Assembly: GCA_014706295.1 (NCBI GenBank)
Contig: JACSVZ010000016.1
Coordinates: forward strand, 11,203,168-11,267,167
DNA length: 64,000 nt
Reading direction: 5' to 3'
DNA from: Lycocorax pyrrhopterus obiensis
Taxonomy: Eukaryota > Chordata > Aves > Passeriformes > Paradisaeidae
In this document: positions 11,511 to 24,110 of the stretch, piece after piece
Numbering within the stretch: the stretch's first letter is position 1
Layout: each line of letters opens with the position of its first letter
Translations under genes and position numbers: made by a program
Notes under the pieces: model-generated
What the model saw: only the letters and a program-made list of their open reading frames with translations
Told to the model about the DNA's origin: nothing
Database searches by the model: none

Positions 11511-14500
11511 CTGTAAGAAAGTTAATGAAATAACTTAGTTGAAACCCAAGCTTTTGATAAAATAATCACCACAATATTCAGGTTTTGCACAGATACTAAA
11601 AATATACATTGCTTGGAACAGGCAGAGATTAAATCCTATATATAAAAGCCCAACTTACATAAAGGCCTAGCTACATTATCGTGCTAGCAAACCATGTTAT
11701 ATATCATTACTAAAGTTTTGTAATTAAAACCATGCAATCTTTTGCATCTAATACAGAGTGGCTTTAAAAATTGAAGTGAATTACTTCTCTCCACTGTCTC
11801 TTCAGCCACCAACAACAGAGAAAGCTTTTAATGAACTGTATACATAGAGAAAACATTCAGAATTTTTAGGAAACACGCAAGAAAAAAATCAATTCAGCTC
11901 TACCTCATCTTTTAAATATTTTCATGCTTTTTTATTAAACCTGTGTAGTTAGAATTATAGTATTAGAATTCCAGGAAAAGACAAAAATTTTGGTATACCA
12001 AAAAATACTTAAAAGTGACTTATTTTTTAAATGAAAGCTTCCAGAAGTCATACAGAAAACAGAAGTAAAGTTACAAATCAACACAGTCAGCACAAACCAT
12101 TTTAAAGATAGAATTAACTTGACCAAGTGTTTAAGTACCTTGAAAGTACTTTCTAAGTACTACTAGCAGTTAAAAAATGGATTACAAAAGACATTCGAAT
12201 TGCATTTGGATGAATAAGAGAGAGAGAACTGCTCACACTTTCAAGTGTGGAATCAATTCAGTAAAATTAGGAAAACACCTCAGCTACTTATCCAATCAGA
12301 CTCATGACCATTTACAGCTGAACTCACCAGCTACAAAAGCAGGGTGCAATTCATGCCATTTCCTCTGTATTTTAACCTATGTGAAGTTTGAGAATGGCCA
12401 ATGTCTTCACCTCCCTTCAGGAAAGTGCCAGGGATTGTTTCAGCAGTGTGTGTAACTAATGAGGAACTCTCCCATCACATCCCATCACTGCTTTAGTAGT
12501 TTTGGACAACCCAGGGGAATTTTAAGTTCTAGGCTGTTTCTATACATTTCTTGGTTTATTCAGACATCATATCAATTAAACTGTTAGTGGAAAACCATTT
12601 TATTCAACTTAGAGGTGTCCTCCACTTCCTGTTGACTGAGTTGTACTTATCTTCCTTAGTGCCTCCCTTTACTGCAGCCATAATTAAGCAGTTACTCCAG
12701 CATGTGAACACCACACAATTCTACTAGGACATCCTCCTGTGAAAATGTGTACATTTTAGTTTCACCACAAAACATCCAAGAAAATAATAAGAATTTTTCT
12801 CTGGCTTCAGAGAAGATACTACTAAGAGGTATCTATTCCCACCCTGGGGAAAGGGGCTACTGGATCTGGTAGTAATCTTGAAACCTGAAGCCATAAAAGC
12901 TACAGAGGTCATGGCAAAGAGCAATTACTGAATCCTTGCAATGCATCTGAAAATTATGATCTTTGTGCCTGTTCTTTTTCCACATTTCTCACCCTTCCAG
13001 ATGAACTCTCCAAATACATCATCTGGAGCTCTGGCCAAAATTCATGTTCTAGTCTGACCTCCCTCTCTTTCTTTAAGAGGCTTTACAAGTAATTTACTCA
13101 AATAAAAAGTAGTTAAGAACACATTTGCTAAGCAGTTTTAACTCATTTACACATAAGCAAACTAGGTCCATCTTTGACAAGTTATTTGCTGTCAGGCTTA
13201 GTGATCCAGAAGGTATTGTCCATAAACTATTACAGTCCTTTGCCACAATGTTCTTCAGCCAGTATGAACAGTTGGTATTCTTCCAGCTTTATGAACACAT
13301 TTTGTCAAGCCCGAGAAGCCAGACTTTGTGACCCCACCATCTGCCATGACCTCTTGTCAGGTTCAGACAAAAGAACTGACACAGATGGCCTCAAAATGGA
13401 GATTCTCTTCGTCCCCAATTGCTGCATGTGCTTGCACCACACAGACAGAAAAACATAAAACTCAACCTTTTTTGTTCTTTAGCTGGTTTCTACTGAAATG
13501 AAGCTGCATAAAGACAGGTTCAGAGCCCAGAGCACATGAGACACAAAGATTGCTGTATTTGAACTACCTTTTTCCCTTCACAAGCTAAGCCTTGGTTTAT
13601 AACCCACTCCCATAATTTTGCCTTTTGGTCACATATTGTACAGTACAAGGAGCCAATCAAACTGCCCGACTTTGTAAACTCTGAGTTGCAGCTTCTTCTA
13701 GAACATATTTCCTAATCACCTATGCCACTGACATTAAAAAGCCAGTTTGAGCATTAAATTTACAAAAGCCCAGGTAATCAAGCTCTAGTTACAGCAAAAC
13801 AGTCCAGGAGTTTTATCAGTACCTATTCTTGCTACGAGTTAAAAGCCAGATCTATTCTAAAGTTTTGGTGATACTGAAGCTGAATCCTGGTGCAACAAAC
13901 AGTGCAAAACAGGAAACAGTTACCTGCAGAACAACATTACATTCCTTCTTATGTTTATTTTCTATCTATTGTCTAAAGTCTTATTTTTAAATTACCCCTA
14001 TAAGACAACATAACAGTCTGTTCTCTGCTTTACCAAACTTATCCTGGTTTTTCTTCTAAAATTTTTTTAGTACTTAAAATCACACCTTCACATACATCAA
14101 CACCATGTAAAGATCCTCCTCAGTGCCAGAGGCCAGATCCCAACAGAAAGTGTCATTTATGTAAGTATTACATCAGTACTAAACATCTACAAATGAAGAC
14201 AACTATTGCAACAATTACCTAAATTGTTATGATGAAAAGTCTTTATGGAACACATGAAAAATAAAAAAGATATTTTAATATACTAGAATGATTTTTATCA
14301 TCATTAAGGAGAGCTTTTTTTTCATTTACGTGATAAACAGTATTGCAAAGTGAAAATTATTCCAGGTAACCGGGTCAGCTAAGAGGAAAGTGTGATCAGT
14401 TTCAAGAAACAGAAACCTGTATAACACCAGCCTTTCCACAAGCAAGTAATTTATACTCTTCATACCCCTCTCCATAGTACTAACTTTCAAGCTATGGTAT

Positions 14501-15994
14501 TTAAAGACCGATTTCAGAAGACAGCAGTAACAAAAAGACTCCTTATTAATCAGTACAGGCTCAGTTTTAAACCACTAATTTATGCACAGCATCTACATGG
14601 CTTAGACCACCTGTTACACATATGCTGCTTCAGTGTGTCTCAGTTTTCAGACCAGCAAAATTTCAAAATTATGAAGTACTTATAAGAAATCCACCTGTTC
14701 CCAGGAAGTGTTTCTCCATCTTGTTCCTAAAAACTGTTTCAATATCTAACTCCTTTTTGAATAAACTTAGACTAAAAAACCACAATTTTAGTGAAAATAC
14801 CTGTATGTACTAGTCAGAATACTTTCCTAGTATCCCACAAAACAGAAATACAACTTTCTTATCAGATTTCTGAAATTTAAATGACAGATTTTGCATCCCT
14901 GTGGGCAGATTCCATTTATTTGTCAACTTTTTTCCTGAGTTGTCTTCAGATGATTTAGTCCTAGTTTTATCCTTTATGTACGTAGACAAGAAATTAACTT
15001 AGCCTGCAAACTGCAGAGACAGGAGTACCATATAACATCCAGCTTGTCACTCAATGAAGCTCTTCAAAAAAGCCAACCAAGATGTTTATTCAACAAGTCA
15101 CACACACAGGATGGGAAAGACTTCACCACCTTCAGCTATCACACAGTAATTTTTATTTTGAAAATAACGTTAGAAAGTAGCTCTAAGGAAGCATTTGAAA
15201 GGAACTCCCACCATGACGTGTGTGATGAAGGTCTGGCAGGTATAACAACTTATTTTTCCAGCTTTTACTGTGAGCAATTGTATACCTTCAAAAAAGTCCC
15301 AGTAGCTAATAGACAAGGTGATTAGAGAGACTGAACAAAGGAAATCTAAGTGACTTGATCACTGAATGATATTACAAGTTTCTAACAAAATAAAATAATT
15401 TGAGAAGAGTAGTCAGTTTAGAAGTGTCATTGTTTAATCACCTTTAATTGACTTAGAAGGCTGCAGCCTATGAAACCAAAGCACAGAAGTTCTCCCAACT
15501 ATATGACACAAAAAGGAAATGAGGACGACTGCTTTAAACTGAGATGCAAATGAAAGATAAAACTACGTGAACCTAATTTGAAAGTGAAGATCTCATCTGG
15601 TAGTTATGATGGAGGAAACTGCCAATGTATCATCAGAAAAAATTAACTGACACCTCTGGCAACAGCAGTTATTATGACTCAAGTTTACACAGTACAAAAA
15701 ACCTGGAAAAACGGATGAGGCCTTCGTGCAAGTTCAATGAGTACAAACTGTAGCACTTCAGCTCCTAAGGGAGAACCACCAACCTGTGTGGTTTGCTAAA
15801 AGCACATCAGGGAAAATGTCCCCTGAAGGACTTCACGTAGCAAATACTGAAGCAACAAGTGACTTGGATCCCATTCAGTACTCTCGGACTCGATCCCAAA
15901 TGCTACACCCCCATTACTCCCACTATTTGCTGTATTTACTCTCACTGTTGTACTTATTACATGACTATCAATGTACATATTACATGACTACATC

Positions 15995-16031
15995 TGTTGT
16001 ACATATATACATGTACATACGTACATATATG
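15995..16031. repeat. TA/ACAT-rich simple repeat
   Basis: Short alternating purine-pyrimidine tract made of 'acatatatacatgtacatac' and 'gtacatatatg' units. This is a degenerate microsatellite in the TFDP2 5' intron. Confidence 0.6.
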
Positions 16032-16084
16032 CCAAAAGCACTATTGATGGAGGCTACTGAATACCCTGAATCCCAGGGATGAAG

Positions 16085-16200
16085 ACAGGTCTGAGTGAGA
16101 AGAACACATGACAGGGGCAGAAAATCCAAAGCTGGATTCGAACTCTCTCCTAGCTGAAAGTCCTCAAAATCTCCATTCACTTAACTGCACGGCTGACCCT
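16085..16200 (-). mobile_element. MIR-like tRNA-derived SINE
   Basis: On the minus strand the order is GTGCAGTTAAGTGAATGGAG, TTTTGAGGAC, then GAGTTCGAATCCAGCTTTG and TCTGCC. This follows the MIR tRNA-related head, with its GTGGTTAAGAGCATGG box A region and GGTTCGAATCCCAGCTCTGCC box B region. The T-loop sequence GTTCGAATCC is intact. The cloverleaf is not, so this is a SINE relic and not a tRNA gene. The boundaries are approximate. Confidence 0.5.
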
Positions 16201-19200
16201 CAAGTTCTGCTGCTTGTCCAGTCCTGACAGTGCTGAGTCCCCAGTTCCAGCAACCTGGAACTGGATACTCCTTCCCTCAAGGGACTCAGTTTCTTAGGCA
16301 TGTTCTTAGACACGCTCAATGCCAGTACCAGCAGTAAACTACATATCTAAGAATAGGAGCAGCACTCATGGCTTATTTCAAAATCATTGAGGTGAAGTAT
16401 GTCTCTTATTGTCCAAATAAGGACAACTTTACATTAAATGTGGAATAATTCCCAAGCACTTGAACCTTTGAAGGCTCTTTTAATTCCCCAAACCAGCTTA
16501 CTGTCATTCAAGATAAAGTACGTAGGGCCTGACATCAGAACAGCGGGTAACATTCATGCAGCACTTAAGGCATGATCAAAATGTCTTTTTGAGTTTTATA
16601 GACAACTTTCATCACTACCAAGATAAATTTAGAATTAACAGAAATTTAGCTGCAGATTTTTTCAAGCAGACACTCTATTCTATAAGCTCATTTATTGTTC
16701 TCTCACTAAGCTTCTAGCCCGTAGCTGACTACTATACAGGGCACAACACATGGGAGTCTGCTGCCTCAGTGGAAAGAGGCAGGCACAACTTCCTTTCAGA
16801 GGAAACAGCACACTGTATTTTCACAAACACATTTTTGCCTTAAGAAATTTCATTTTCACAATGGATTGACATTTGAAAAAAAATTTAGTGATCTATGTGA
16901 TGACTGTAAAATACCTCAGTAAGATGGTTTTTGTGCATTGCCAATAATACACTGGCTCCTCTTTCAATTAAGCTCAGCTGAAAAAAGCATCTTTTTTGAC
17001 TACTGAGACTTCACACCAGCTTCTTGCTAACACCAGCTCATACACTGTATGACACATCAGAGAATGCTCTAGATATTAATCTGGTTTTGTAAGTTTTAAT
17101 TTTGATATTTTTAAAATTTCTAGAATTATCAGTGCATTGACAATATATGGAAAAGTTTAACTACACTGCTGAGATATACTTTTGTCTACACCTCACAGCT
17201 GGAAGGATCTTAACATCCAATGAACTGAAGACAATTTTACAATTGCATTTAATTAAAGGTCACCAGGTTATAGTGTGACAAAAAACTTGATGATGAAGAC
17301 TTGGTAGCTATTTCTTCCATTTTCCTTATAGTTTGCTAGAAGCTTTGCTCTACTTTAAAGCCATTATTTAACTCTACTCTTGCATGGATTGAAGATTATG
17401 ACAGTATTCACTGAAGGGTAAAGGTTACAAAAAATTTCATATTTCTTTAATTATAATTTGGCACAAAGGCAAAAAGGGATTTTTCTGGTGATGCACAAAC
17501 TCACAAATACTGATCACAGCACACAAAATTACCTGAAGGGCACAATTCCATGAAACATATTGCACTGCTCTGAGATTCCACCCCTGCCAAGACTGCTGAA
17601 AAGGATCTTCCACTTTTACCCACCTTTTCCACTCCTTCCCCATGCTGCATGCTCTCAACAGCTCCCACTCCTACCTCATCCCCCCAAGTGAGCCAGTTCA
17701 GTTCTAATACTGTCAGAATTCCAACAGTGGGGCTGAAAAGGGGTAGAAGAAAGTCTTCCATATGCTGCGACCCACTCGCAGCTCCAGGGGCCACCCAGGC
17801 CTGTGCACAGGACAGGACTAACCCTCAGATTTGACCCAGTGACTGACCAGGTCAGTCTGGTTTCCAGAACCTCACCATGATTCCATTTCTGACAAAAAGC
17901 ATTTATGATCCCTCAAAATTTACCTATGGATTGAAATGTGACAAAAGGTTGGATATGGTTTGTTTATATGAAGACTACTGCATGCTTTTGAAGAGTTCAC
18001 TGGGGTGTGTACACGCCCCAAAACTCCATTAGGAAGGATATTTTTGTCTGCAGATCATAGTTTCCTCAATTTCTTATATAGCAAGAAGCAGGATTAATAA
18101 TTTGCCTTTGACAGAGAGCAGAAGCCTTCTGTTACCAAATCAATACAAAGCTTGAAATTTTATCAGTTGTATATACAAATTTATTGATCTAAAAAAAGTT
18201 TGAATGTATTTGCAATTGTAAGTTGAATTATAAATAAACTGAAGTTTACGATAATTTGATTGAACCTTTAAGAGAACAGAAATATATTTCTCACATTTCT
18301 CAAATCTCAAGGTCAAGTTTATAACAAAAGGAAGTTACCTAACTCCTTCCTTCCAAGAAATGGAGAGCCCATGCACACACAGGTTTCTTATTTCACTCTG
18401 AGGACATAAGCTTACTTTCACTTGCAGTTTCTAATCTCATCCATAATTACTGGTCATGTTACCACCATAATTCTTGGAAGATCATTAGAGTTCACAAGTG
18501 ACTTTTAGTGTGTCAATGCATTGGCATTCACAAGCCTTAATGAGCAACTACTGATACATTGGCTTTAAGATTTTAATTCCCACAAATATCATTATAATAC
18601 CTGCTACCAAGTTGAAGAATTCCTCTATACAACTGGAAGTCCACAGCCTTAAAGACAAGTGTGTACCTGTTGCAACCTGCTAATTTCTTTCTGACCTTAT
18701 TTTTCTTTTTTCCCCCCTGAAATTTGCAATAACAAAACAGTAAATGAAAACGGTCCCTTATTCACACAGAACACATTTGCTAACACCACCCATGGGTAAA
18801 TGGATTATGAATTCCTATCAAATTAAGTTTCCCATATACCCAGCCAGATGTTATAGTCACCCAACAGAGGTTAGTGAGGGACTCTGTTGAACAAAAGTAC
18901 TAAAGAGGTTGAAAGCCACAACTGAATCATTTGCTATTCCTACCCAAACCAACACAAACCTGGCAGCAACAGGAACCTGATGAAACAGGAGAAACCTGCC
19001 TTGCTAAACAGAGGAGCATACCCTAGGCTCCACAGGAAAAAATAAATTAAGCTGCAAGACCAGAATTACATTCACAAATGGATTTTGGTCTATAGATGTT
19101 AACAAAAATTCCGTGTTTTGGACACTCACATTCAATTCACTGTTAGGAAAGAATCGAGGAATAGAAGTACAGTCTCAGCTACCATCACTGCTTTCTCTGA

Positions 19201-22200
19201 CCACTGTTTGTGTAAAACCTGGTGGTCAGGGCACATCCCACTGACTGAAATAACACAAAACCACTCAAAACAACATCACCTTTATAAAGTGGCTTATTTC
19301 TACAGGTTATGTTAATTAACAGCAGGTTTAAAAGTTTTGTGAAAAACCTGGCTGTTCATGTCAGTCAAATATCCTACAGACTGTAAACCAGGAAGACCCC
19401 AGTGCCGTGACAATTCTGGATAATGCCTTCAAATATACCTCTAAAGGAGCCCCTTCTAGAATTCATGCTTAAGTGATTTGGTAAGCTAGCAAAAATCAAG
19501 TTGTCTTCTCTTTTAAACATTATCATCAAGTCAGAAAGAATGAAACTCTGCCAACACCTGAATTGCTGCAGTTCACAACCAAACATACTAACAAAACCAA
19601 ACACTCATCTTTTCCCAGACTGGTTCCAGGCTCCATAGTGACAGCCAACACTGGACGTGAGCTGGCTAAAGCATTATTTTGTGACCAAGTCAGTGCTGCA
19701 AAAATCTAGAAGTTACTTCATGTTTCAGTAAAGACAAATATCCTCAAAAATGGCTTCACAGTAGGCCGTGGATTTTGCAAACTATGTTCTGAAAGGCAAA
19801 GAGTTTCTTCAACAGTACTAAGTAAAGAGCTGGATCTAGAATTATTTCCAAACATTATCCCTTTTCATTTAATTACTGTTCTGTATTTCACTAGAAGTAT
19901 GATATTCCAAAAATCTGTGCTTTTGTTACAATTCTATTTATGTATATGACAATATATTAACATAGATAATGGTCTTGCAAACTGAACTATCGTAGGCCTG
20001 CAGTTTGATTTGCTTAGATTGATTTTTATGGTATAAATATTGAAAAGCATAGAAGTAAAGTTGAACAGTTTGTAAAGACCTGTATTGGAAACTATCACTG
20101 CACAGAGGAAATCAGACCAAGGAGCAAAGGAGTTCCTTTAATGAAACTATGAAAGTAAGATCACTTACTACTGCCTCAGATTCTTGTAAAGAGTCATAGT
20201 CTACAAATCAAATAATGGGGGAAAAAAGAATCCATTTCATTCGAGTACCGGATGATACAAAACACACATGAAGAATCAATCCAGGAAGCTGTTATAAAAC
20301 TGTAACTCCCTACCACACCTGCACCTTTTACAATATTTCCTTGCATATCCCTGGTTTCTCACATCCTGCCACGGGCATTTTGCTCTCAGCTCCAACATGG
20401 TATGTGCACTATTACCACCCCAAGACATCAGGATTGTTTTTCACCTAATACCTAAAGTTTTGTGATAAACCTATCTGATTCCAGTGGTTTCTTGGCTTTA
20501 TACACAAAAAAAATCCACAAGTGTATTTCCTTGCACCAGACCAGACAGGTTTTCCTTGCACCAGACCAAATAGATTTTCCCTATTTTAAGATTCACTGTT
20601 GATTCATTAGGAGTCATGTATAGTGAATGTAATTGGAAAGCTAGCAGAGAAAGTCTTACACCATTACACCCAAAAAACGAAAAAGCAAACAATTTAAGAA
20701 ATTATCACTTATTAAAGACAGCCCTAAGAACATTATTTTAAGGTAGCACATTAAAAGAAACGAATTCCAAGAACTGAATTAGACTGGCTATAACTAGAAC
20801 TCATTTTGCTCCATATTAGGACGCAGAAATTTAAATATTGCTGTCTACACAGTATGGGCTGCAGCAGCTTCCCTCCTGTACCATGCAAGTCACTATTCTT
20901 ATATTGCCTTTAGAGATTCACACTCAGCTTTCAAAGGCACAGTGACAAGGTCTGCACATCTAAACCAAGTAACATCATAAACCCTTGAAGAGGATGTAAA
21001 GCCGGAATTTTGGTCCCTATTTCTTCATTAAACCTATAACAGGTTTAGCCAAAGCTACTGAAAGATCTTCACTGGGAGGGTGCTCACAACTGTTCAGGAA
21101 GTGTGTCCAGATGCACCAGAGGTCTCTACAGTGGTGTCCAACATGGACAAGAGCAGACAGAGATAAAGAACTCTCTTGTACTACTGACATCCCCCGCAAA
21201 ACAGCACTGCTGCTGCCCAGCTGGATTGTTTGGCCTGTGCCTTTTACATTGGAGAGCTGCTGCCAAGATGCTGTTCTGAAAACCGTACCTGATCACTTTG
21301 TAAAGTGAGGCTGCCAGTCAGAACGCTCTGAACAATAAAGAGCATTCCCTTCACTGATGTGCTTTCTATAAAATTAATTACATTAAGATTGTACAAGTCA
21401 AATGGTTTCTTTTTGCTATGCTGCAATAGTGATTTTTGTTCAAAGAAGTGGTTAAAAGAAAGCCAAATAATGACAGTAATATAAGATCACTCTTAAATTC
21501 ACCCATGAGACAATCTTATTAATATTTAATAATTTTCATTTTTTCCTCTAGTATACAACTAAATCATTTGACGTGTTACTCCGTCCTCTTCTAGAGGCAC
21601 TAGACTCACTTCACAGTAAGAAACTTTTCGAAGAAGAACTTGACCTTTTTTTCCTCTTGACCACGTCTCCAGCCAAGTCTTTTTTCTATAATGCAAACTT
21701 CTCCTTAATCTTCCATGTTTTTTCAAAGTGCTATATATAACACCCTATATGTTACTTTGAACAGAAGTTCCTGAAATTCAGTACTTCACTGCATAAAAAA
21801 CATCTCTGAGTATACACAGCATTGGCATAAATGTGGGCTGTGAAATACAGTTCTGCATTTGCCCTGTAACACTGCTCCTCTCAGTCTTTGCCCCACTTAT
21901 ACAGATCCTTTTCTGTGTACGACAGGATATAATATGATCAAAAGAACTGCAGTTAATTTGGGAAGGGTAAAGAAATGGAGAAAAGTTATTCATTTCTCTT
22001 TTAAAAACATCCATTTTTACCAGCATAACATTCTTTTTGAATCAAAGATTGTATCAAGTTGCAATTTGTTACAACACCACACAACCTCCAACATTTTACT
22101 GTCTTCTCTCAACTTAATTAAGCTACATCAGTGACAGTAGTTGGAAAAAAAGTCACTGTGACCAATATAAATGAAGAGTCATAAAAATAATTTAACTGCT

Positions 22201-23076
22201 TTTAGAATGATGAAAATTGACTAAGAAGTAACTTGCAAAAATTTTTTACTCAGCATGCTATATCATATCAATTAAAACTATTCCTTTTCTCTGACAAATC
22301 AAGAATTTACAGAGAAAATGAAACCCAAAGTCCTTTCTCCAGAAGAGAACAGCACAAGCAGTGATACACAGCTCGGCATCCCCACTTTACTCAATGAGGG
22401 AACACGTTCTCTTTTGCGGTTTTCTTCCATATTTCAAGGAAGTTTGCTTGCTCCGTATTTTCCTCCTATTGTTTGTATTCTCAGCTCCAACAAACGGTGT
22501 TTACACTGGGTTCACCTCCGCCGCTGAGCCCTTTACAGCTGGAAGCCCGGGCAGGCCTGTAACTCCCAGGAAGCGGCAGACAGGGAAGTTTTGTTGTTGT
22601 TGTGCCGGACTGACCCTCTCCCGATAAGACCCGCGGGTCAGAACCGCCCCGACACGAAGTTCAAGCACCACTGAGCAGGGCCGGGAGCTCGGGCGGAGCC
22701 TTCCCGCTCCGGGGCCGGGGCTGGGCCACCGCTCGCTCCGCAGCCCGCACAGCCCCGGCGCGGCCCAGCCCCGCCGCGCCAGCGCTCCCCACAATGGAGG
22801 AGGCGCCCCGGCTGTCACCGTCGCCCGGGCCCGCCCGCAGGTGTCGGGCACCGGCTCCCGCCCTCCCAGGGCGCCCGCCCGGCATGAGGCACCGAGGGAG
22901 ACGAGGGGAGAGGGGGGCGAGACCGCGCTGCCCGGCGGCACCGGGGAGGGGGCGACAGGGGCGGCGGGACCGCTCTGCCCGGGGCACAGGGGGGGCGGCG
23001 GCCGCTGATCGCTGAAGAAAGGCGCTGCCCTTCCCCCCTCACAGCCCCCCACACCCGCTCCCAGCTCCCCGCTCAC

Positions 23077-23390
23077 CCGCAGGCCCGGCCACGGAAGAAA
23101 GGTAAGGCGGGCGGCGGCGCGGGCCGGGCCCAGACAGCGGCGCTGAGGCGACGAGACGGCGACGGTCCCCTGGCAGCCGCCGCGGCAAGGAGCGATCCAG
23201 CCGCGCCGCGCCAACGACGCCTCTCGGCCGGGCCGGCGCCGCGCACCCGCCGCTGGCGAGGAGGCCCCGGAGCCGGGGCCCCCCGGCGGCCCCCGGTGCG
23301 TGGCGGCAGCAGCGCCCGCAGCGCCCCCGGCCCGGCCCGGCCCGGCCCGGCCCGGCCCCGCCGCCCCCCCGCGCCCGCCCCGCGCCGAGC
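23077..23390 (-). other. TFDP2: Putative TFDP2 non-coding first exon
   Basis: On the minus strand a good donor (CTGCGG then GTGAGC) ends a possible exon at 23077. The CRE and minus-strand CCAAT box at 23449-23474 lie 60-100 bp upstream of the suggested start. The 5' boundary is a guess from the spacing to these elements. No coding sequence is assigned, because the first identified coding exon is at 11417-11510. Confidence 0.4.
23326..23355. repeat. (CCCGG)6 tandem repeat
   Basis: Six perfect CCCGG units in the TFDP2 CpG island, close to the inferred transcription start. Repeats of this type are prone to length change and to assembly error. Confidence 0.85.
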
Positions 23391-23448
23391 GCTGCCCGGT
23401 CCTGCTCCCCCGCACAAGCTTGGCGGCGTCTGCCGGCCGGGAGCACCC

Positions 23449-23453
23449 ATTGG
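23449..23453 (-). promoter_or_regulatory. CCAAT box (NF-Y type), minus strand
   Basis: ATTGG on the plus strand, hence CCAAT in the direction of TFDP2, 14 bp from a consensus CRE. The CCAAT/CRE pairing is common in CpG-island promoters. Confidence 0.5.
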
Positions 23454-23466
23454 CCGCCGCGCCGCG

Positions 23467-23474
23467 TGACGTCA
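23467..23474. promoter_or_regulatory. CRE / ATF site
   Basis: Perfect palindromic TGACGTCA, the full CREB/ATF consensus, embedded in GCGTGACGTCAGGC within the CpG island. It lies between the two CCAAT boxes and just upstream of the inferred TFDP2 start. Confidence 0.7.
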
Positions 23475-23505
23475 GGCGCCCTCCCCGCGCCACTGGCTCG
23501 AGCCC

Positions 23506-23521
23506 GTGTGTGTACACACAC
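23506..23521. repeat. 16-bp perfect palindrome
   Basis: GTGTGTGTACACACAC is self-complementary and alternates purine and pyrimidine throughout. It sits between the CRE and a plus-strand CCAAT box. It could adopt Z-DNA or cruciform structure; no protein consensus is assigned. Confidence 0.7.
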
Positions 23522-23527
23522 CGCCCG

Positions 23528-23532
23528 CCAAT
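23528..23532 (+). promoter_or_regulatory. CCAAT box, plus strand
   Basis: CCAAT inside CCGCCAATCCGCG. Its orientation is opposite to TFDP2 and the same as the TATA pair about 200 bp further along. Confidence 0.45.
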
Positions 23533-23721
23533 CCGCGGGGCCGCAGCCAGGGGGGCGGGGCGGAAGGGCGTGGCCGGCCGGGACCGGGGGCCACCGCCTT
23601 TCCCTCGCCGCGCGCGCTGGCCGCTGTCAGGGCTCGGGGCCGCGGGTTCGAGCCCCGTGACAGCTCTAGGCGGCCGCACCTGTCCCAGTGGCGCCCAGGT
23701 GCTGCCGGGCGGCACGGAGTG

Positions 23722-23745
23722 TATAAATATACAACTATATAAATA
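23722..23745 (+). promoter_or_regulatory. Tandem TATA boxes, plus orientation
   Basis: TATAAATA occurs at 23722-23729 and again at 23738-23745, both perfect consensus on the plus strand. They lie in an AT-rich patch of about 45 bp inside the CpG island. They point away from TFDP2 and would fit a divergent transcript starting near 23750-23775. No open reading frame or splice site clearly follows. Confidence 0.4.
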
Positions 23746-24110
23746 CATGTAGGCCTGTATTTACACACAGCGCACGGCGCCGCGCTGGCTGCGGCCGCCG
23801 GCCGTGCCGCTTATCTGCGAGGCGCTGGCGGGGCTGCGTCTCGGGATGCAAAGTTCAGTCCCGCCGCGGGCCCGGCGCCGCGGGCGCTGCAGGAACGTCC
23901 GGCCCCGGCGCAGGAGCCGGCGGCAGAACGAGGCCAGGGCCGCCTCTGCACCGTGCCCGGGCCCAGCTCCGCGTTGCCCCTGCGAACAAAGGCTCCCGGG
24001 CCAACAAAACGGCGGCAGGGCCGGGAAGCAGCGACCGCGCCCTCGCACCTCCGCCCCGGCCCTGCGAGACCCGGTCCCCGCCCCGCAGCCGCCACAAACC
24101 CAGGCGCAGC

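Larger units (their letters stand above)
11511..23076 (-). other. TFDP2 large 5' intron (leader intron)
   Basis: About 11.6 kb between the putative non-coding first exon in the CpG island and the exon with the start codon. It is AT-rich throughout until the CpG island begins near 22.5 kb. It includes a MIR-like SINE near 16.1 kb and an ACAT/TA-rich simple repeat near 16.0 kb. Alternative leader exons could be present, but I cannot recognise them without transcripts. Confidence 0.55.
22530..24110. promoter_or_regulatory. TFDP2: CpG island covering the TFDP2 promoter
   Basis: About 1.6 kb of very GC-rich, CpG-dense sequence flanked by AT-rich DNA. Many long open frames on both strands here are artefacts of composition. 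The island contains a consensus CRE, CCAAT boxes in both orientations, a (CCCGG) repeat and, at 23720-23765, an AT-rich insert with two TATA boxes. It lies directly upstream of TFDP2 and downstream of GK5 (both on the minus strand), so TFDP2 is the natural target. Confidence 0.8.

Noticed and set aside
16130..16200. tRNA gene suggested by GTTCGAATCC
   Set aside because: Acceptor and anticodon stems do not pair. The better reading is a MIR-like SINE.
22501..23748. 415-codon minus-strand open frame and many overlapping frames in the CpG island
   Set aside because: Stop codons are rare in such GC-rich DNA. The translations are Arg/Pro/Gly/Ala low-complexity with no domain, and frames are open on both strands at once.
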